A stretch of 38,162 nt of DNA from an uncultured Prevotella sp. (GCA_937906495.1 CALCVT010000022.1:1-38162); one strand, 5' to 3'; counted from the first letter of the stretch, positions 1 through 8,169 are shown. Notes: generated from the letters alone by a model not told the origin. A program made the numbers and translations.

Positions 1-53
1 CAATAAGCCCATCGGCAGAATTAAGTATGCACTAAATTAATTCCGCCAACGGG

Positions 54-367
54 TCCACGCTCTATGTACATACCCGCCATTGTCGCCATGTCGGAAGGCG
101 ACCAGCCCAATTCCTCCAGCTGCTTGTCAAACTCCTCGTTGGACACGAGGAAAGCCGTTTCGGGATTGCGTACCATAGCCTCATATTCCAGCTTGTCCTT
201 CTGCTCCTGATAGCTGTTCATGTCGAAGGTCTGGGATTCGAGCATCCTGTGCGTTCCCTGCACTATGGGGCTGAGTATCGCGTTCATGGAACCCAAGACC
301 AGCGTGGGAAAGAACATGATACAGACACCGAGGGCGAAGGGACGCAGCATCGGATAGACATCTAGTC
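54..367 (-). pseudogene. traJ: traJ internal fragment (conjugative transposon mating-pair protein)
   Basis: The minus-strand frame through here resembles the interior of Bacteroides conjugative-transposon TraJ, a polytopic membrane protein of the mating apparatus. It shows a hydrophobic segment (LRPFALGVCIMFFPTLVLG), then QGTHRMLE, YQEQKDKLEYEAM and ELGWSPSDMATMAGMYIERG. The DVYP residues just before the first Met are also TraJ-like, so homology reaches about 362-367, where the integrase fragment begins. After ERG (about position 54) the frame leaves the family and stops at 21-23. Both ends of the gene are therefore missing, leaving about 100 of more than 300 residues. It cannot be functional. 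The assignment rests on remembered family sequence, not a search. Confidence 0.75.
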
Positions 368-1189
368 GAAAGAGGTCTGCAAATTCGCTTTGGTAAGGTT
401 ATACATATCCACGAATGTCAATCCTGTGAAGGTGCAGAAGATGAACAGGTCACGGATGAGTTCATAGCTTTTCTTCTTGAACTTGCCGTTTATCAGCATG
501 GCTATTTCCTCTTTGCTTAGAAAGCCCCTTTTGGTCGGTTCCGGGCTGATACTGTATGCGTAGAACGGGTCACGCTGTAACCAGCCGTTGTTGATGGACA
601 GATAGACCATACGTTTCAAAGGCATCATATACGACCAAATGGTGTTGGTGCAGTGGTGTTTCTCTATACGGAGAAACAGCTCGAAGTCCGTGATGAAAGC
701 CGGAGTCAGCTCTTTCAATGCAATGTCGCTCATCTTGTACCGGGACTTGATGAACTCCTCTAAATGATTATATGCCGTGCAGTATTTCCAATAACTACGC
801 ACACTTTTCATCTTGCCGACCTGCTTTTCGTAATCCTCGTTATGCTGACGGAACACGGCAAGGAGCGTCTTGTGGTTTTGTCCCATGCCCAAGAAGGCAT
901 TGCGTACCTTCTCTGCGGTGACATAATTGTCCTTATCGCAAATTTCCTGATAGGCTTTCGTGACACCTACACGAACTTTGTCCAACACGCGGTTAGCCTC
1001 TTGTGTCGCGAGGCTCTTGCCGGACATTTTTCCGGACTGCACGTTCCATAATTTTTCCTCCACATCCAGCTTGCAACTGAATTGGGATATTTTGCCGTTC
1101 ACGGTGATACGGCACATTACCGGTACAAGCCCGCTTTTCTTCGGGGCGTTGCGTTTGAGGTAAAACAGAATTTTGAATGTCGATCTCAT
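362..1189 (-). pseudogene. int: Truncated CTnDOT-type tyrosine recombinase (integrase)
   Basis: The 275 residues cover the N-terminal arm-binding domain (about 1-80; KILFYLKRNAPKKSGLVPV, then CRITVNGK), the SAM-like core-binding domain (about 105-210) and the first stretch of the catalytic domain, ending shortly after the GLTFVDMYNLT motif. IntDOT-type enzymes lack the usual first catalytic Arg in this motif, and here the position is Thr. The reading frame ends at a TAG created at the junction with the traJ fragment, so the His-x-x-Arg and Tyr catalytic residues are absent. The intact family is about 400 residues. The start is the ATG at 1187-1189, with a TAATTTTG -7-like box at 1211-1218. 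It is a non-functional remnant of an integrated element. Confidence 0.85.
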
Positions 1190-1604
1190 ACTCTACAATT
1201 TTTTTGGTTACAAAATTATTCCTTGTAGAGCTGTCTGTCGATACGCAAAACATAGCCAATCGCCGCAATCAAATCCGGCAGTATTCTTTTTTCAGAATTT
1301 ATTTGCCATATACCTGAATTTGAGGTATATTCGCAATGCTTTTCTGCCGTATTCACCACCAAAATCCATCTAAACGAAAGTAACGAGATAGTAACTGAAC
1401 TCCGGTTTTACTTGGCTTTTTTCAAGTTTTCAATGGCTTCATTATTCCACCTCCAACTTTCCGTAAATCACTCATTTGCAATTATTTCTCTGCATTTTTC
1501 TCTCCATCTCAGTTATTTTTACTATCTTTGCAAGAGATAATCCAATAAACTTAAATATCTGCAAGTAAACCATAAATTCAGAGTCTTCTTTTAGGCTTCA
1601 ATAA

Positions 1605-1636
1605 TTTGTTTTTGAGGCTTTATGGGTTTATCTTTG
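1605..1636 (+). promoter_or_regulatory. Bacteroidetes-type promoter before the leader hairpin
   Basis: TTTG at 1605-1608, a 20-bp spacer and TATCTTTG at 1629-1636 match the Bacteroidetes -33/-7 consensus exactly. Transcription would start near 1643 and meet the hairpin at 1656 almost at once. No recognisable gene follows on this strand, so what it drives is unknown. Confidence 0.6.
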
Positions 1637-1655
1637 TACTACAGAAATAAGGAGG

Positions 1656-1689
1656 TAGCTGATTCGTTAGGTGCGGGTCAGCTATTTTT
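1656..1689 (+). terminator. Attenuator-like hairpin with T-tract
   Basis: TAGCTGA (1656-1662) and TCAGCTA (1678-1684) form a perfect 7-bp inverted repeat, followed directly by TTTTT (1685-1689). It begins only some 13 nt after the predicted transcription start, which is the layout of a leader attenuator or of a very short terminated RNA. Confidence 0.55.
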
Positions 1690-1727
1690 GTGTTTTGTAT
1701 GTCCAATTCACTTAAAGTCCGTTTTTT

Positions 1728-1811
1728 CAGAAGGGCATTTCGGAATTTCAGAAGGCGGGATAGAAAAAACAGAAGGCGGGACAGAAATTTCTGAAGGCGT
1801 GATAGCTTTTG
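1728..1811. repeat. Four degenerate 21-bp tandem repeats
   Basis: Units start at 1728, 1749, 1770 and 1791, exactly 21 bp apart. The core is CAGAAGGCGGGAYAGAAA; the second and third units are nearly identical and the outer two more diverged. Because 21 is a multiple of three, every frame through the array codes a seven-residue repeat (for example SEGGIEK, TEGGTEI). There are no unique spacers, so it is not a CRISPR. Function unknown. Confidence 0.8.
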
Positions 1812-2157
1812 CTGCCCCTCTGATTGTTGTAACAGTCTGTTTTTTTCTGATTTTTGGTTTGCAGGTGTTGTGTTTTCGGCTTGTGTATCTGCAATCTGCA
1901 GCAGTATTGATAAAGGTTATTTTAACTAAAGAGCTAAATAAATATAACTGATTGGGGCGCAATCAATTGTAAGTGCTGTGAGCGGCTATGGCTGATTTAG
2001 TATTATTTTGTATGCATAAAATCTTCCGATAGCTTGCCGCCTGGTCTCTGTGCTGATTGTTGTAAAGTAATTGGCGGCCGTATAATAATAGGGTATCAGG
2101 TTGTGTATCCAGAGCGTGGTGTTGCAAAAAATTGTGCAAGCAGCATAACATAATAAT

Positions 2158-2192
2158 AAGGGCCGGCTTGCGGGGTGTGCAAGCCGGCCCTT
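2158..2192 (-). terminator. Strong GC-rich hairpin downstream of the FKBP gene
   Basis: A perfect 14-bp stem (2158-2171 with 2179-2192) around a 7-nt loop. It lies 135 bp past the stop of the minus-strand FKBP gene and is followed on that strand by an AT-rich run. It is the likely end of the glyQS-FKBP transcript. Confidence 0.7.
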
Positions 2193-2326
2193 GCAGTTAG
2201 GACCGAGCCCTTTCGGGCATCGCAGTATATCCTTTAGCGGGTGTTCTCCCGGTGATTATGATTCATCGGGCTATGCCAACGGTGCCTGGCAGCCTTTAAG
2301 CTTTTCAGTTAGCTGTTAGGGCAATT
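2193..2326 (-). other. Hairpin-rich 3' region after the FKBP gene, candidate structured RNA
   Basis: Read on the minus strand, this stretch contains GCCC-GAAA-GGGC (a GNRA-capped stem, plus strand about 2207-2218), a second small stem CGGG-AGAACA-CCCG, and then the terminator at 2158-2192. There is no open frame of note. It matches no ncRNA I recognise; SRP RNA, tmRNA and RNase P landmarks were looked for and not seen. It could be a 3' UTR or a separate small RNA. Confidence 0.35.
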
Positions 2327-2980
2327 CTATTCTTCAGCAGTTGGGCGGTAAAAGGCCTTGAGCTGAATTTCGAACACCAGCGTAGAGTAGGCAGGTATAA
2401 GCGACTGCGGCACAGCGGCATAGCCTAACTCCTGTGGTATGTAAACCTTCCAGCGGTCACCGATGTGCATGTGCATCAAAGCCGTTGCAAAGCCTTCAAT
2501 CAGGGTGTTGACAATCATGTTTGCCGGTGTAGCAAAGTCTGGATTAAAGACGTAGTCGTCGTTTTCGTAGAGTCCGCTGTAGTCAAATGCGCGTCCCTTT
2601 TCGTAGCTTTTGGTAGGCATGAGCCTTCCGATGTAGTTAACCTTGACGGAGTCGGTGTAAAGGGGAGAGCCCGCTCCTTTACCTTGCTCAACAATCTCCA
2701 CGCAAATGGAGTCGGTTACGAGTCCACCGGGCATTTTGGCGTAGCTACGAAACATGCGCCATTTGCAGTGCTCCGGCCAGTTGTCTCCGTGTGCCTTTTT
2801 GGCCTCTGCAATCGCCTGGTGTGCCTCGTTAAACTTTTCGGCATAGAACAGTGCGTTTCGGTATTGCCAGTCGTTGGTAAACTCAGAATTGTCTACTTCG
2901 CTGGCGTTGTCCTCGCAGGATGTAAAGGCGATAGTAGGGAGCAGTAGTAACAGCAGATAAAAAAGGATATGCTTTGTCAT
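2327..2980 (-). CDS. FKBP-type peptidyl-prolyl cis-trans isomerase, lipoprotein
   Basis: A 217-residue protein that should catalyse cis-trans isomerisation of prolyl bonds in the cell envelope. The N-terminus is a lipoprotein signal: hydrophobic run 5-19 and lipobox ending at Cys22 (FTSC). The FKBP fold covers about residues 95-213, with the landmarks VKVNYIGRL, FDYSG, LIEGFATALMHMHIGDRWKVYIP, ELGYA and LVFEIQL. Its start lies 13 bp after the glyQS stop, so the two are probably cotranscribed. Lipid anchoring and the GldI-like domain layout suggest a periplasm-facing folding helper; the client proteins are not known. Confidence 0.9.
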   Translation of the reverse strand: MTKHILFYLLLLLLPTIAFTSCEDNASEVDNSEFTNDWQYRNALFYAEKFNEAHQAIAEAKKAHGDNWPEHCKWRMFRSYAKMPGGLVTDSICVEIVEQGKGAGSPLYTDSVKVNYIGRLMPTKSYEKGRAFDYSGLYENDDYVFNPDFATPANMIVNTLIEGFATALMHMHIGDRWKVYIPQELGYAAVPQSLIPAYSTLVFEIQLKAFYRPTAEE

Positions 2981-2993
2981 GGGCTGTAGTGGT

Positions 2994-4535
2994 TTACTGC
3001 AGTTTTTTGAGCAGTGAGGTAATGCTTACCTTGTCTTCAATCAGAGCGCGTAGCTGGTCGACCGAAACGCGGGTCTGCTCCATGGTGTCGCGGTCGCGCA
3101 GGGTAACGCAGTTGTCCTTGAGCGTGTCGTGGTCGATGGTGATGCAGAAGGGTGTACCAATGGCATCCTGACGGCGGTAGCGCTTTCCGATAGAGTCTTT
3201 CTCCTCGTATTTGCAGTTGAAGTGGAATTTGAGGTCTTGCATAATCTCGTGTGCCTTTTCGGGGAGTCCGTCTTTCTTGACGAGGGGCAGGATGGCCAGT
3301 TTGATGGGCGCCAAAGCTGCAGGCAGTTTGAGCACAACGCGCGTTTCGCCGTTTTCGAGTTTTTCCTCCTGGTAAGAGTGGCACATTACGCTGAGGAACA
3401 TACGGTCAACACCGATAGAAGTCTCAATAACGTACGGGGTGTAGCTTTCGTTGCATTCGGGGTCGAAGTATTCGATTTTGCGACCTGAGAATTTGGCATG
3501 TTGCGAAAGGTCGAAGTCGGTGCGCGAGTGTATACCCTCAACCTCCTTAAATCCGAAAGGCATCTTGAACTCGATGTCGGTGGCAGCGTTGGCGTAGTGA
3601 GCCAACTTTTCGTGGTCGTGGTAGCGGTAGTTCTCATCGCCAAATCCCAGTGCCTCGTGCCAGGCCAGGCGGTATTGTTTCCATTTTTTGAACCAGTCGA
3701 GTTCGGTTCCCGGTTTCACAAAGAATTGCATCTCCATTTGCTCGAATTCGCGCATACGGAAGATAAACTGGCGGGCAACAATTTCGTTACGGAAAGCCTT
3801 GCCGATTTGCGCAATACCGAAGGGTATTTTCATGCGGCCGGTTTTCTGTACGTTCAAATAGTTTACAAAGATTCCCTGAGCCGTTTCGGGGCGGAGGTAG
3901 ATGGTCGAAGAACCTTCGGCAGTAGAGCCAACTTCGGTTTTGAACATGAGGTTGAACTGGCGGACATCGGTCCAGTTGCGTGTACCCGAGAGGGGACATA
4001 CAATTTCCTCGTCAATAATAATTTGCTTGAGTTCGTTCAGGTCAACATCGTTCATGGCTTTTGCAAAGCGCTCGTGCAGTGCATCGCGTTTAGCCTGAAT
4101 TTCGAGCACACGTCCGTTTGTGGTGCGGAACTGCTCCTCGTCGAAGGCATCGCCAAAGCGCTTGCGTGCCTTAGCTACCTCTTTGTCGATTTTCTCTTCG
4201 TATTTGGCAATCTGATCTTCAATCAGAACGTCGGCGCGATAGCGCTTTTTAGAGTCGCGGTTGTCGATAAGGGGGTCGTTAAAGGCATCTACGTGGCCCG
4301 AAGCCTTCCAGATGGTGGGATGCATGAAGATGGCAGAGTCGATACCTACGATGTTCTCGTGAAGCAGTACCATAGACTGCCACCAGTATTGCTTGATGTT
4401 GTTTTTGAGTTCAACACCATTCTGTCCGTAATCGTATACGGCGCCGAGGCCATCATAAATATCGCTTGAGGGAAATACAAAACCGTATTCCTTGCAGTGG
4501 GATACGATTTTCTTAAAAACGTCTTCTTGTGCCAT
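2994..4535 (-). CDS. glyQS: Glycyl-tRNA synthetase (class II, homodimeric type)
   Basis: A 513-residue cytoplasmic enzyme that charges tRNA-Gly with glycine using ATP. The sequence opens with MAQEDVFKKIVSHCKEYGF and the characteristic SSDIYDGLGAVYDYG stretch. Class II motif 2 is seen in FRNEIVARQFIFRMREFEQ, and the C-terminal anticodon-binding domain (about 400-513) contains PLVKKDGL and the GKRYRRQDAIGTPFCITID stretch. Length is normal for the bacterial alpha2 type. The ATG at 4535 is preceded by a textbook promoter (4564-4594). It is first in a two-gene unit with the FKBP lipoprotein. Confidence 0.97.
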   Translation of the reverse strand: MAQEDVFKKIVSHCKEYGFVFPSSDIYDGLGAVYDYGQNGVELKNNIKQYWWQSMVLLHENIVGIDSAIFMHPTIWKASGHVDAFNDPLIDNRDSKKRYRADVLIEDQIAKYEEKIDKEVAKARKRFGDAFDEEQFRTTNGRVLEIQAKRDALHERFAKAMNDVDLNELKQIIIDEEIVCPLSGTRNWTDVRQFNLMFKTEVGSTAEGSSTIYLRPETAQGIFVNYLNVQKTGRMKIPFGIAQIGKAFRNEIVARQFIFRMREFEQMEMQFFVKPGTELDWFKKWKQYRLAWHEALGFGDENYRYHDHEKLAHYANAATDIEFKMPFGFKEVEGIHSRTDFDLSQHAKFSGRKIEYFDPECNESYTPYVIETSIGVDRMFLSVMCHSYQEEKLENGETRVVLKLPAALAPIKLAILPLVKKDGLPEKAHEIMQDLKFHFNCKYEEKDSIGKRYRRQDAIGTPFCITIDHDTLKDNCVTLRDRDTMEQTRVSVDQLRALIEDKVSITSLLKKLQ

Positions 4536-4563
4536 GATAGTTTGTTAATGGTTATTTGGAGCG

Positions 4564-4594
4564 CAAAGTTAGTGCATGTAGGGCGATTGGCAAA
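4564..4594 (-). promoter_or_regulatory. Promoter of glyQS
   Basis: On the minus strand TTTG (4591-4594), a 19-bp gap and TAACTTTG (4564-4571) match the Bacteroidetes -33/-7 consensus. The -7 box ends 28 bp before the glyQS ATG. Confidence 0.75.
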
Positions 4595-4800
4595 GAAAAT
4601 TGACAAGATTAAGCATTGCTAAGGTGCTGATGCTGAGGCTTGGGTTGCTTTGGAGCAATGAGGTAGGTGCACTTTATGGCGCAGGGTATGGAAGTTTAAC
4701 ACAGCTTGAGGGCATGCGTTAGGCTAAAAAGGTTACTTTTGCGATTACAATATTGCGAAGCCGTTGTCTGGTGTCCGGGGTGTATCGGGCTTTCAGGAAG

Positions 4801-4832
4801 TTTGCAACCGGCTAAAGGTTGTTGTACATTTG
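4801..4832 (+). promoter_or_regulatory. Promoter of guaD
   Basis: TTTG (4801-4804), a 20-bp gap and TACATTTG (4825-4832) fit the consensus, 32 bp before the guaD ATG. A second -7-like box, TACTTTTG, lies about 95 bp further upstream, near 4733. The rest of the 329-bp gap between glyQS and guaD shows nothing clear. Confidence 0.7.
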
Positions 4833-4864
4833 CGGCTATAACTTTTAAAGTAATTGCACTTAAT

Positions 4865-5332
4865 ATGACTAAACAAGAACTCATGCGGCGAGCCATAACA
4901 TTGGCTGCCGAAAATGTAAAAAACGGCGGTGGCCCCTTTGGTGCCGTTATTGCGCGTGGTGGCGAGATATTGGCCGAAGGCGTAAACCGTGTAACTGCTA
5001 ATCATGACCCAACGGCCCATGCCGAGGTGCAGGCCATTCGGACGGCTGCTTCGCAGCTTCAAAGTTTCGACCTTAGCGGTTGCGACATTTATTCCTCGTG
5101 TGAGCCTTGCCCCATGTGCTTAGGTGCTATTTATTGGGCCCATCTCGACCACTTGTATTTTGCTGCTACGAAGCACGATGCTGCGGCAGCAGGTTTCGAC
5201 GATGCCTTTATTTACAGCGAACTGGCGTTGCCCATTCACGAGCGTAAGTTAAGCACAGAGGAGTTTATGCATGCCGAGTCGGCAGCGCCTTTCGACGAGT
5301 GGAACAACCTTGCCGATAAGGTGGAGTATTAA
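4865..5332 (+). CDS. guaD: Guanine deaminase (CDA-fold)
   Basis: A 155-residue zinc enzyme of the cytidine/deoxycytidylate deaminase fold that converts guanine to xanthine in purine salvage. The zinc site is visible as HAEVQAI (His52, catalytic Glu54) and SCEPCPMC (Cys82, Cys85). The stretches GGPFGAVIARGGEI and AGFDDAFIYSEL follow Bacillus GuaD closely, and the C-terminus ends WNNLADKVEY, the family's usual tail. The ATG at 4865 fits both the family N-terminus and the promoter; a longer frame upstream is open but unconvincing. A tRNA adenosine deaminase is the main alternative but is less likely given the GuaD-specific tail. Confidence 0.93.
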   Translation: MTKQELMRRAITLAAENVKNGGGPFGAVIARGGEILAEGVNRVTANHDPTAHAEVQAIRTAASQLQSFDLSGCDIYSSCEPCPMCLGAIYWAHLDHLYFAATKHDAAAAGFDDAFIYSELALPIHERKLSTEEFMHAESAAPFDEWNNLADKVEY

Positions 5333-5540
5333 ACCTTGCTGTGTGGCACAGCATCCCGGCACCCGGTTGCTGTGAGGGATGTATACCGGCCGTGGTGCAT
5401 TGTTTTTGTGTAAGGGGCCTTGCTGCACCGAAACCGGACATAATGGCTGCAGTGCCGGAGTGCTATGAGGCGTATAAAACATTTTGATGGTTGCTATCGG
5501 CCAATTGTGGCATGTGTTGCCCCATAGCGTGTTGTATATG

Positions 5541-5586
5541 CGGCCGGCCGGTACAGCAGTAATGTTTGCTCTGTACCGGCCGGCCG
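5541..5586. terminator. Hairpin between convergent guaD and cysD
   Basis: A perfect 16-bp inverted repeat (5541-5556 with 5571-5586), 14-nt loop, rich in GGCCGG. It ends 21 bp past the cysD stop on the minus strand and could also stop transcripts from guaD. The DNA from 5333 to 5540 has smaller inverted repeats (for example CATCCC 5352-5357 with GGGATG 5376-5381) but no gene. Confidence 0.65.
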
Positions 5587-5607
5587 TTTAAGTTTGTAAT
5601 GGAAGGT

Positions 5608-6519
5608 TTAGAAGTAGCCTTCGCGTTTCTTTTGTTCCATAGAGGCATCCTGGTCAAAGTCAATGACGCGGGTGGTTCGTTCGCTCTTGGTGGTAGTCAT
5701 CATTTCCTCCACAATCTTTTCGATGGTGTCGGCTTCGCTTTCGATAGCTCCTGTTAGCGGCCAGCATCCCAAGGTGCGGAAACGTATTTTCCGCATCTCA
5801 ATTTTGTCGCGGTACTCCTCGGGCAGTCGGTCATCATCGGGCATAATCAGTTGTCCGTCGAGTTCAATTACCGGGCGCTCTTTGGCAAAATAAAGTGGTA
5901 CGATAGGAATGTTTTCGAGCCGTATGTACTGCCAGATGTCCAATTCCGTCCAGTTCGAAAGCGGGAATACACGGATACTCTCGCCTTTATGTACACGTGC
6001 ATTGTAGATATCCCACAATTCGGGACGTTGGTTTTTGGGGTCCCACTGGTGAAATTGGTCGCGGAAGGAGAAGATACGCTCTTTGGCACGGCTTTTTTCC
6101 TCGTCGCGGCGTGCGCCTCCAAAGGCAGCGTCAAACTGATGCTTGTCGAGAGCGTGGAGCAAAGCCTGTGTTTTCATCAAGTCGGTATGAACCTTCGAAC
6201 CATGGGTAAAGGGGCCGACTCCGGCATTGAAAGCCTCCATGTTGCTCTCAACAATCAAGTTCCAGCCATGCTCTTTGGCATACCAGTCTCTGAAGGTCAG
6301 CATTTCCTTAAACTTCCATTTGGAGTCGATATGCATCAAGGGGAAGGGCGGACGTCCGGGAGCAAAAGCCTTTTCGGCCAGTCGTACCATTACGCTGGAG
6401 TCTTTGCCGATGCTGTAGAGCATTACGGGGTTCTCAAATTCCGCAGCCACCTCACGGATAATATGGATGGATTCGGCTTCCAGTTCTTTTAGGTGGCTCA
6501 GGCTATAATTTTCGGTCAT
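5608..6519 (-). CDS. cysD: Sulfate adenylyltransferase small subunit
   Basis: A 303-residue ATP-pyrophosphatase family subunit that with the GTPase CysN forms APS from sulfate and ATP, the first step of sulfate assimilation. The PP-loop is SIGKDSS at 36-42; other signatures are LMHIDSKWKFKEM, FGGARRDEEKSRAKERIFSFRD, FPLSNWTELDIWQYI and RFRTLGCWPLTGAIES. Length is typical. It stands alone: a terminator follows at 5541-5586 and a divergent glycosyltransferase lies upstream, so no cysN or cysC is beside it. The ATG at 6519 fits the family start. A -7-like TACCTTTG box lies at 6569-6576, without a clear -33 element. Confidence 0.96.
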   Translation of the reverse strand: MTENYSLSHLKELEAESIHIIREVAAEFENPVMLYSIGKDSSVMVRLAEKAFAPGRPPFPLMHIDSKWKFKEMLTFRDWYAKEHGWNLIVESNMEAFNAGVGPFTHGSKVHTDLMKTQALLHALDKHQFDAAFGGARRDEEKSRAKERIFSFRDQFHQWDPKNQRPELWDIYNARVHKGESIRVFPLSNWTELDIWQYIRLENIPIVPLYFAKERPVIELDGQLIMPDDDRLPEEYRDKIEMRKIRFRTLGCWPLTGAIESEADTIEKIVEEMMTTTKSERTTRVIDFDQDASMEQKKREGYF

Positions 6520-6642
6520 GATTCTCAGTTATAATTAGGAACAGCGCTGCAAGGTGCAGTTTCGCAGGCAAAGGTATATAATTTTTCGGGGAAAATGCTT
6601 ACTTTTGCGTGATTACTTCACCAAATGCATGAGGCTTTGACT

Positions 6643-7359
6643 ATGAAAGGATTATATATTATAACGCCGGTCAAGGATTCGATAGACTCTACCCTCCTGA
6701 CTATAAAGGCGGTTTTGGCCAGCCAGTTAAATGTTCCATACACCTATACGGTGTTCAATGACTTTTCAACTCCCGAAAATACGGCACGCCTGGAGGCTGC
6801 TTCGCGCGAGATGGGCTTCAGGCTGGTTAACCTGAGCGATATGACCAACCATCCCTCGCCCAACTACCTGTTGGTTTTGCAAACGGCACAACGCGAGGCG
6901 CTCGCGGCCGATGCCGGTTTGTGCATTGTTGAGAGTGATGTGGTGGTTACCCCCCAAACGTTGCAGGGATTGTATGACGGGGCGCTGGCCCAGCCTCAGT
7001 GTGGCATAGCAGCCTCAGTAACGGTTGACGATGCGGGAGCAATCAATTACCCCTATCTTTATGCGCGGGGAATGGAGAACCGTGTGGTTAATGTCAAGAA
7101 GCATTGTAGTTTTTGCTGTTCGCTCTTAACGCCTGCTTTGCTCCAGGCTTATCCGTTTACAGCGCTTAATCCTGAAAAGAACTGGTACGATGTGACCATT
7201 TCGCACGAGTCGCTTGAGCGAGGTTTCAGTAACTACCTCTTTACCAACCTGCCGGTCATTCATCGCCCCCATCAAAGCCGTCCTTGGAAGCAGCTCAAAT
7301 ATACCAATCCCCTAAAGTACTATTGGCTTAAGTTTACCAAGGGATTAGATAAGATATAG
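6643..7359 (+). CDS. Family 2 glycosyltransferase
   Basis: A 238-residue GT-A fold protein. The N-terminus KGLYIITPVKDSIDSTLLTIKA is the usual first beta strand and helix of GT2 enzymes; VFNDFST matches the nucleotide-binding aspartate region, and CIVESDVVVTP takes the place of the DxD motif (E-S-D). A Cys-rich HCSFCCSLLTP stretch and a C-terminal basic segment follow. There are no membrane helices. The ATG at 6643 is preferred over one at 6625 because the fold starts right after it. A TACTTTTG box lies at 6600-6607. Donor and acceptor cannot be read from sequence; envelope glycan synthesis is likely. Confidence 0.8.
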   Translation: MKGLYIITPVKDSIDSTLLTIKAVLASQLNVPYTYTVFNDFSTPENTARLEAASREMGFRLVNLSDMTNHPSPNYLLVLQTAQREALAADAGLCIVESDVVVTPQTLQGLYDGALAQPQCGIAASVTVDDAGAINYPYLYARGMENRVVNVKKHCSFCCSLLTPALLQAYPFTALNPEKNWYDVTISHESLERGFSNYLFTNLPVIHRPHQSRPWKQLKYTNPLKYYWLKFTKGLDKI

Positions 7360-7479
7360 CAGGCGGCAGGAAACCCGTGGCCTGCAAACCGGACGATTTG
7401 CCTGGTTTGAGCACAAATGTATAAAGTAGTAATGGCTTGAGCCTTACAAACACAAGGCTTTGGCCTAACGGACAAGTAT

Positions 7480-8169
7480 ATGAAGAAGTTCTTGTTTTTG
7501 ATAAGCCTTTTTATGGCTTTTGTTACGGTTTCGGCCCAATCAGTAGCTGATAGCGTGCGTCGCGAGGTGGTGTTCGAAACCACCAGTGGTTCATTCCGTG
7601 TAATGCTCTATAACGATACGCCGCTGCATCGCGACCAAATGCTCCGCTTGGTTGCCGAGGGGTATTACGACGGGTTGTTGTTTCATCGCGTCATACCCAA
7701 CTTTATGATTCAAGCCGGCGACTCTGCCAGTCGTCATGCGCAGCCTGGAGTTTTGTTGGGCGACTCGCGTGAGCCGTACGCCATTCCGGCCGAAATACGT
7801 TTTCCCGTGCATTGTCATAAACGTGGAGCCCTTGCAGCAGCCCGCGAGAGCGACCAGGTCAACCCCGAGCGAAAATCGTCGTACAGCCAGTTTTACATAG
7901 TGATAGGCAGTGTGTTCAGCGATCCGGTGCTCGACAAAGTGCAGGAACGTATTTATAAAGCTACAGGCGGGCAGGTAAAACTTACGCCCGAGGTACGCGA
8001 AATTTACCGTACGCAGGGTGGTACTCCCCATCTCGATGGTCAGTACACCGTCTATGGCGAGGTTGTCGAAGGAATGGAGGTTGTTGAACAGATACAATGG
8101 GCCGATCGCGACGAAAACAACCGTCCCTTGCAGGATGTGCGCATTCTCAAGGCCCGCATAGTCAAGTAG
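7480..8169 (+). CDS. Cyclophilin-type peptidyl-prolyl isomerase, exported
   Basis: A 229-residue protein with a signal peptide (about 1-19, ending VSA-Q) and a cyclophilin domain (about 27-228). Family landmarks are TTSGSFRVMLYNDTPLHRDQ, YYDGLLFHRVIPNFMIQAGD, the GALAAAR and SQFYIV segments, and YTVYGEVVEGMEVVEQI. It contains an insert (about 145-175, with KATGGQVKLTPEVREIYRTQGG) found in several Bacteroidales cyclophilins. It should act on proteins in the periplasm. Its last 8 bp overlap the end of the convergent CDF gene. Confidence 0.92.
   Translation: MKKFLFLISLFMAFVTVSAQSVADSVRREVVFETTSGSFRVMLYNDTPLHRDQMLRLVAEGYYDGLLFHRVIPNFMIQAGDSASRHAQPGVLLGDSREPYAIPAEIRFPVHCHKRGALAAARESDQVNPERKSSYSQFYIVIGSVFSDPVLDKVQERIYKATGGQVKLTPEVREIYRTQGGTPHLDGQYTVYGEVVEGMEVVEQIQWADRDENNRPLQDVRILKARIVK

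Larger units (their letters stand above)
1190..2157. other. Long non-coding stretch next to the integrase remnant
   Basis: About 970 bp without a convincing gene. It is AT-richer than the flanking genes and holds a TATCTTTGC box at 1523-1530, a well-spaced promoter at 1605-1636, an attenuator-like hairpin at 1656-1689 and four 21-bp repeats at 1728-1811, each listed separately. It may be the end region or regulatory region of the former conjugative transposon. No attachment site could be defined with confidence. Confidence 0.5.

Noticed and set aside
1728..1811. Possible CRISPR array
   Set aside because: Units abut without unique spacers and there are no cas genes.
1622..1951. 109-codon plus-strand frame with seven-residue repeats and a hydrophobic part
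   Set aside because: The only good promoter has its -7 box inside the first codons, and the terminator hairpin lies within the frame. It is probably open by chance because of the 21-bp repeats.
1708..1962. Minus-strand frame with PPSE-like repeats
   Set aside because: It is the reverse reading of the same tandem repeats, without promoter or family resemblance.
3498..4469. 323-codon frame on the plus strand
   Set aside because: Lies wholly antisense to glyQS, a certain gene.
8162..8169. Overlap of the cyclophilin and CDF genes as a sign of a frameshift
   Set aside because: Both proteins end normally for their families; it is a simple convergent 8-bp overlap.
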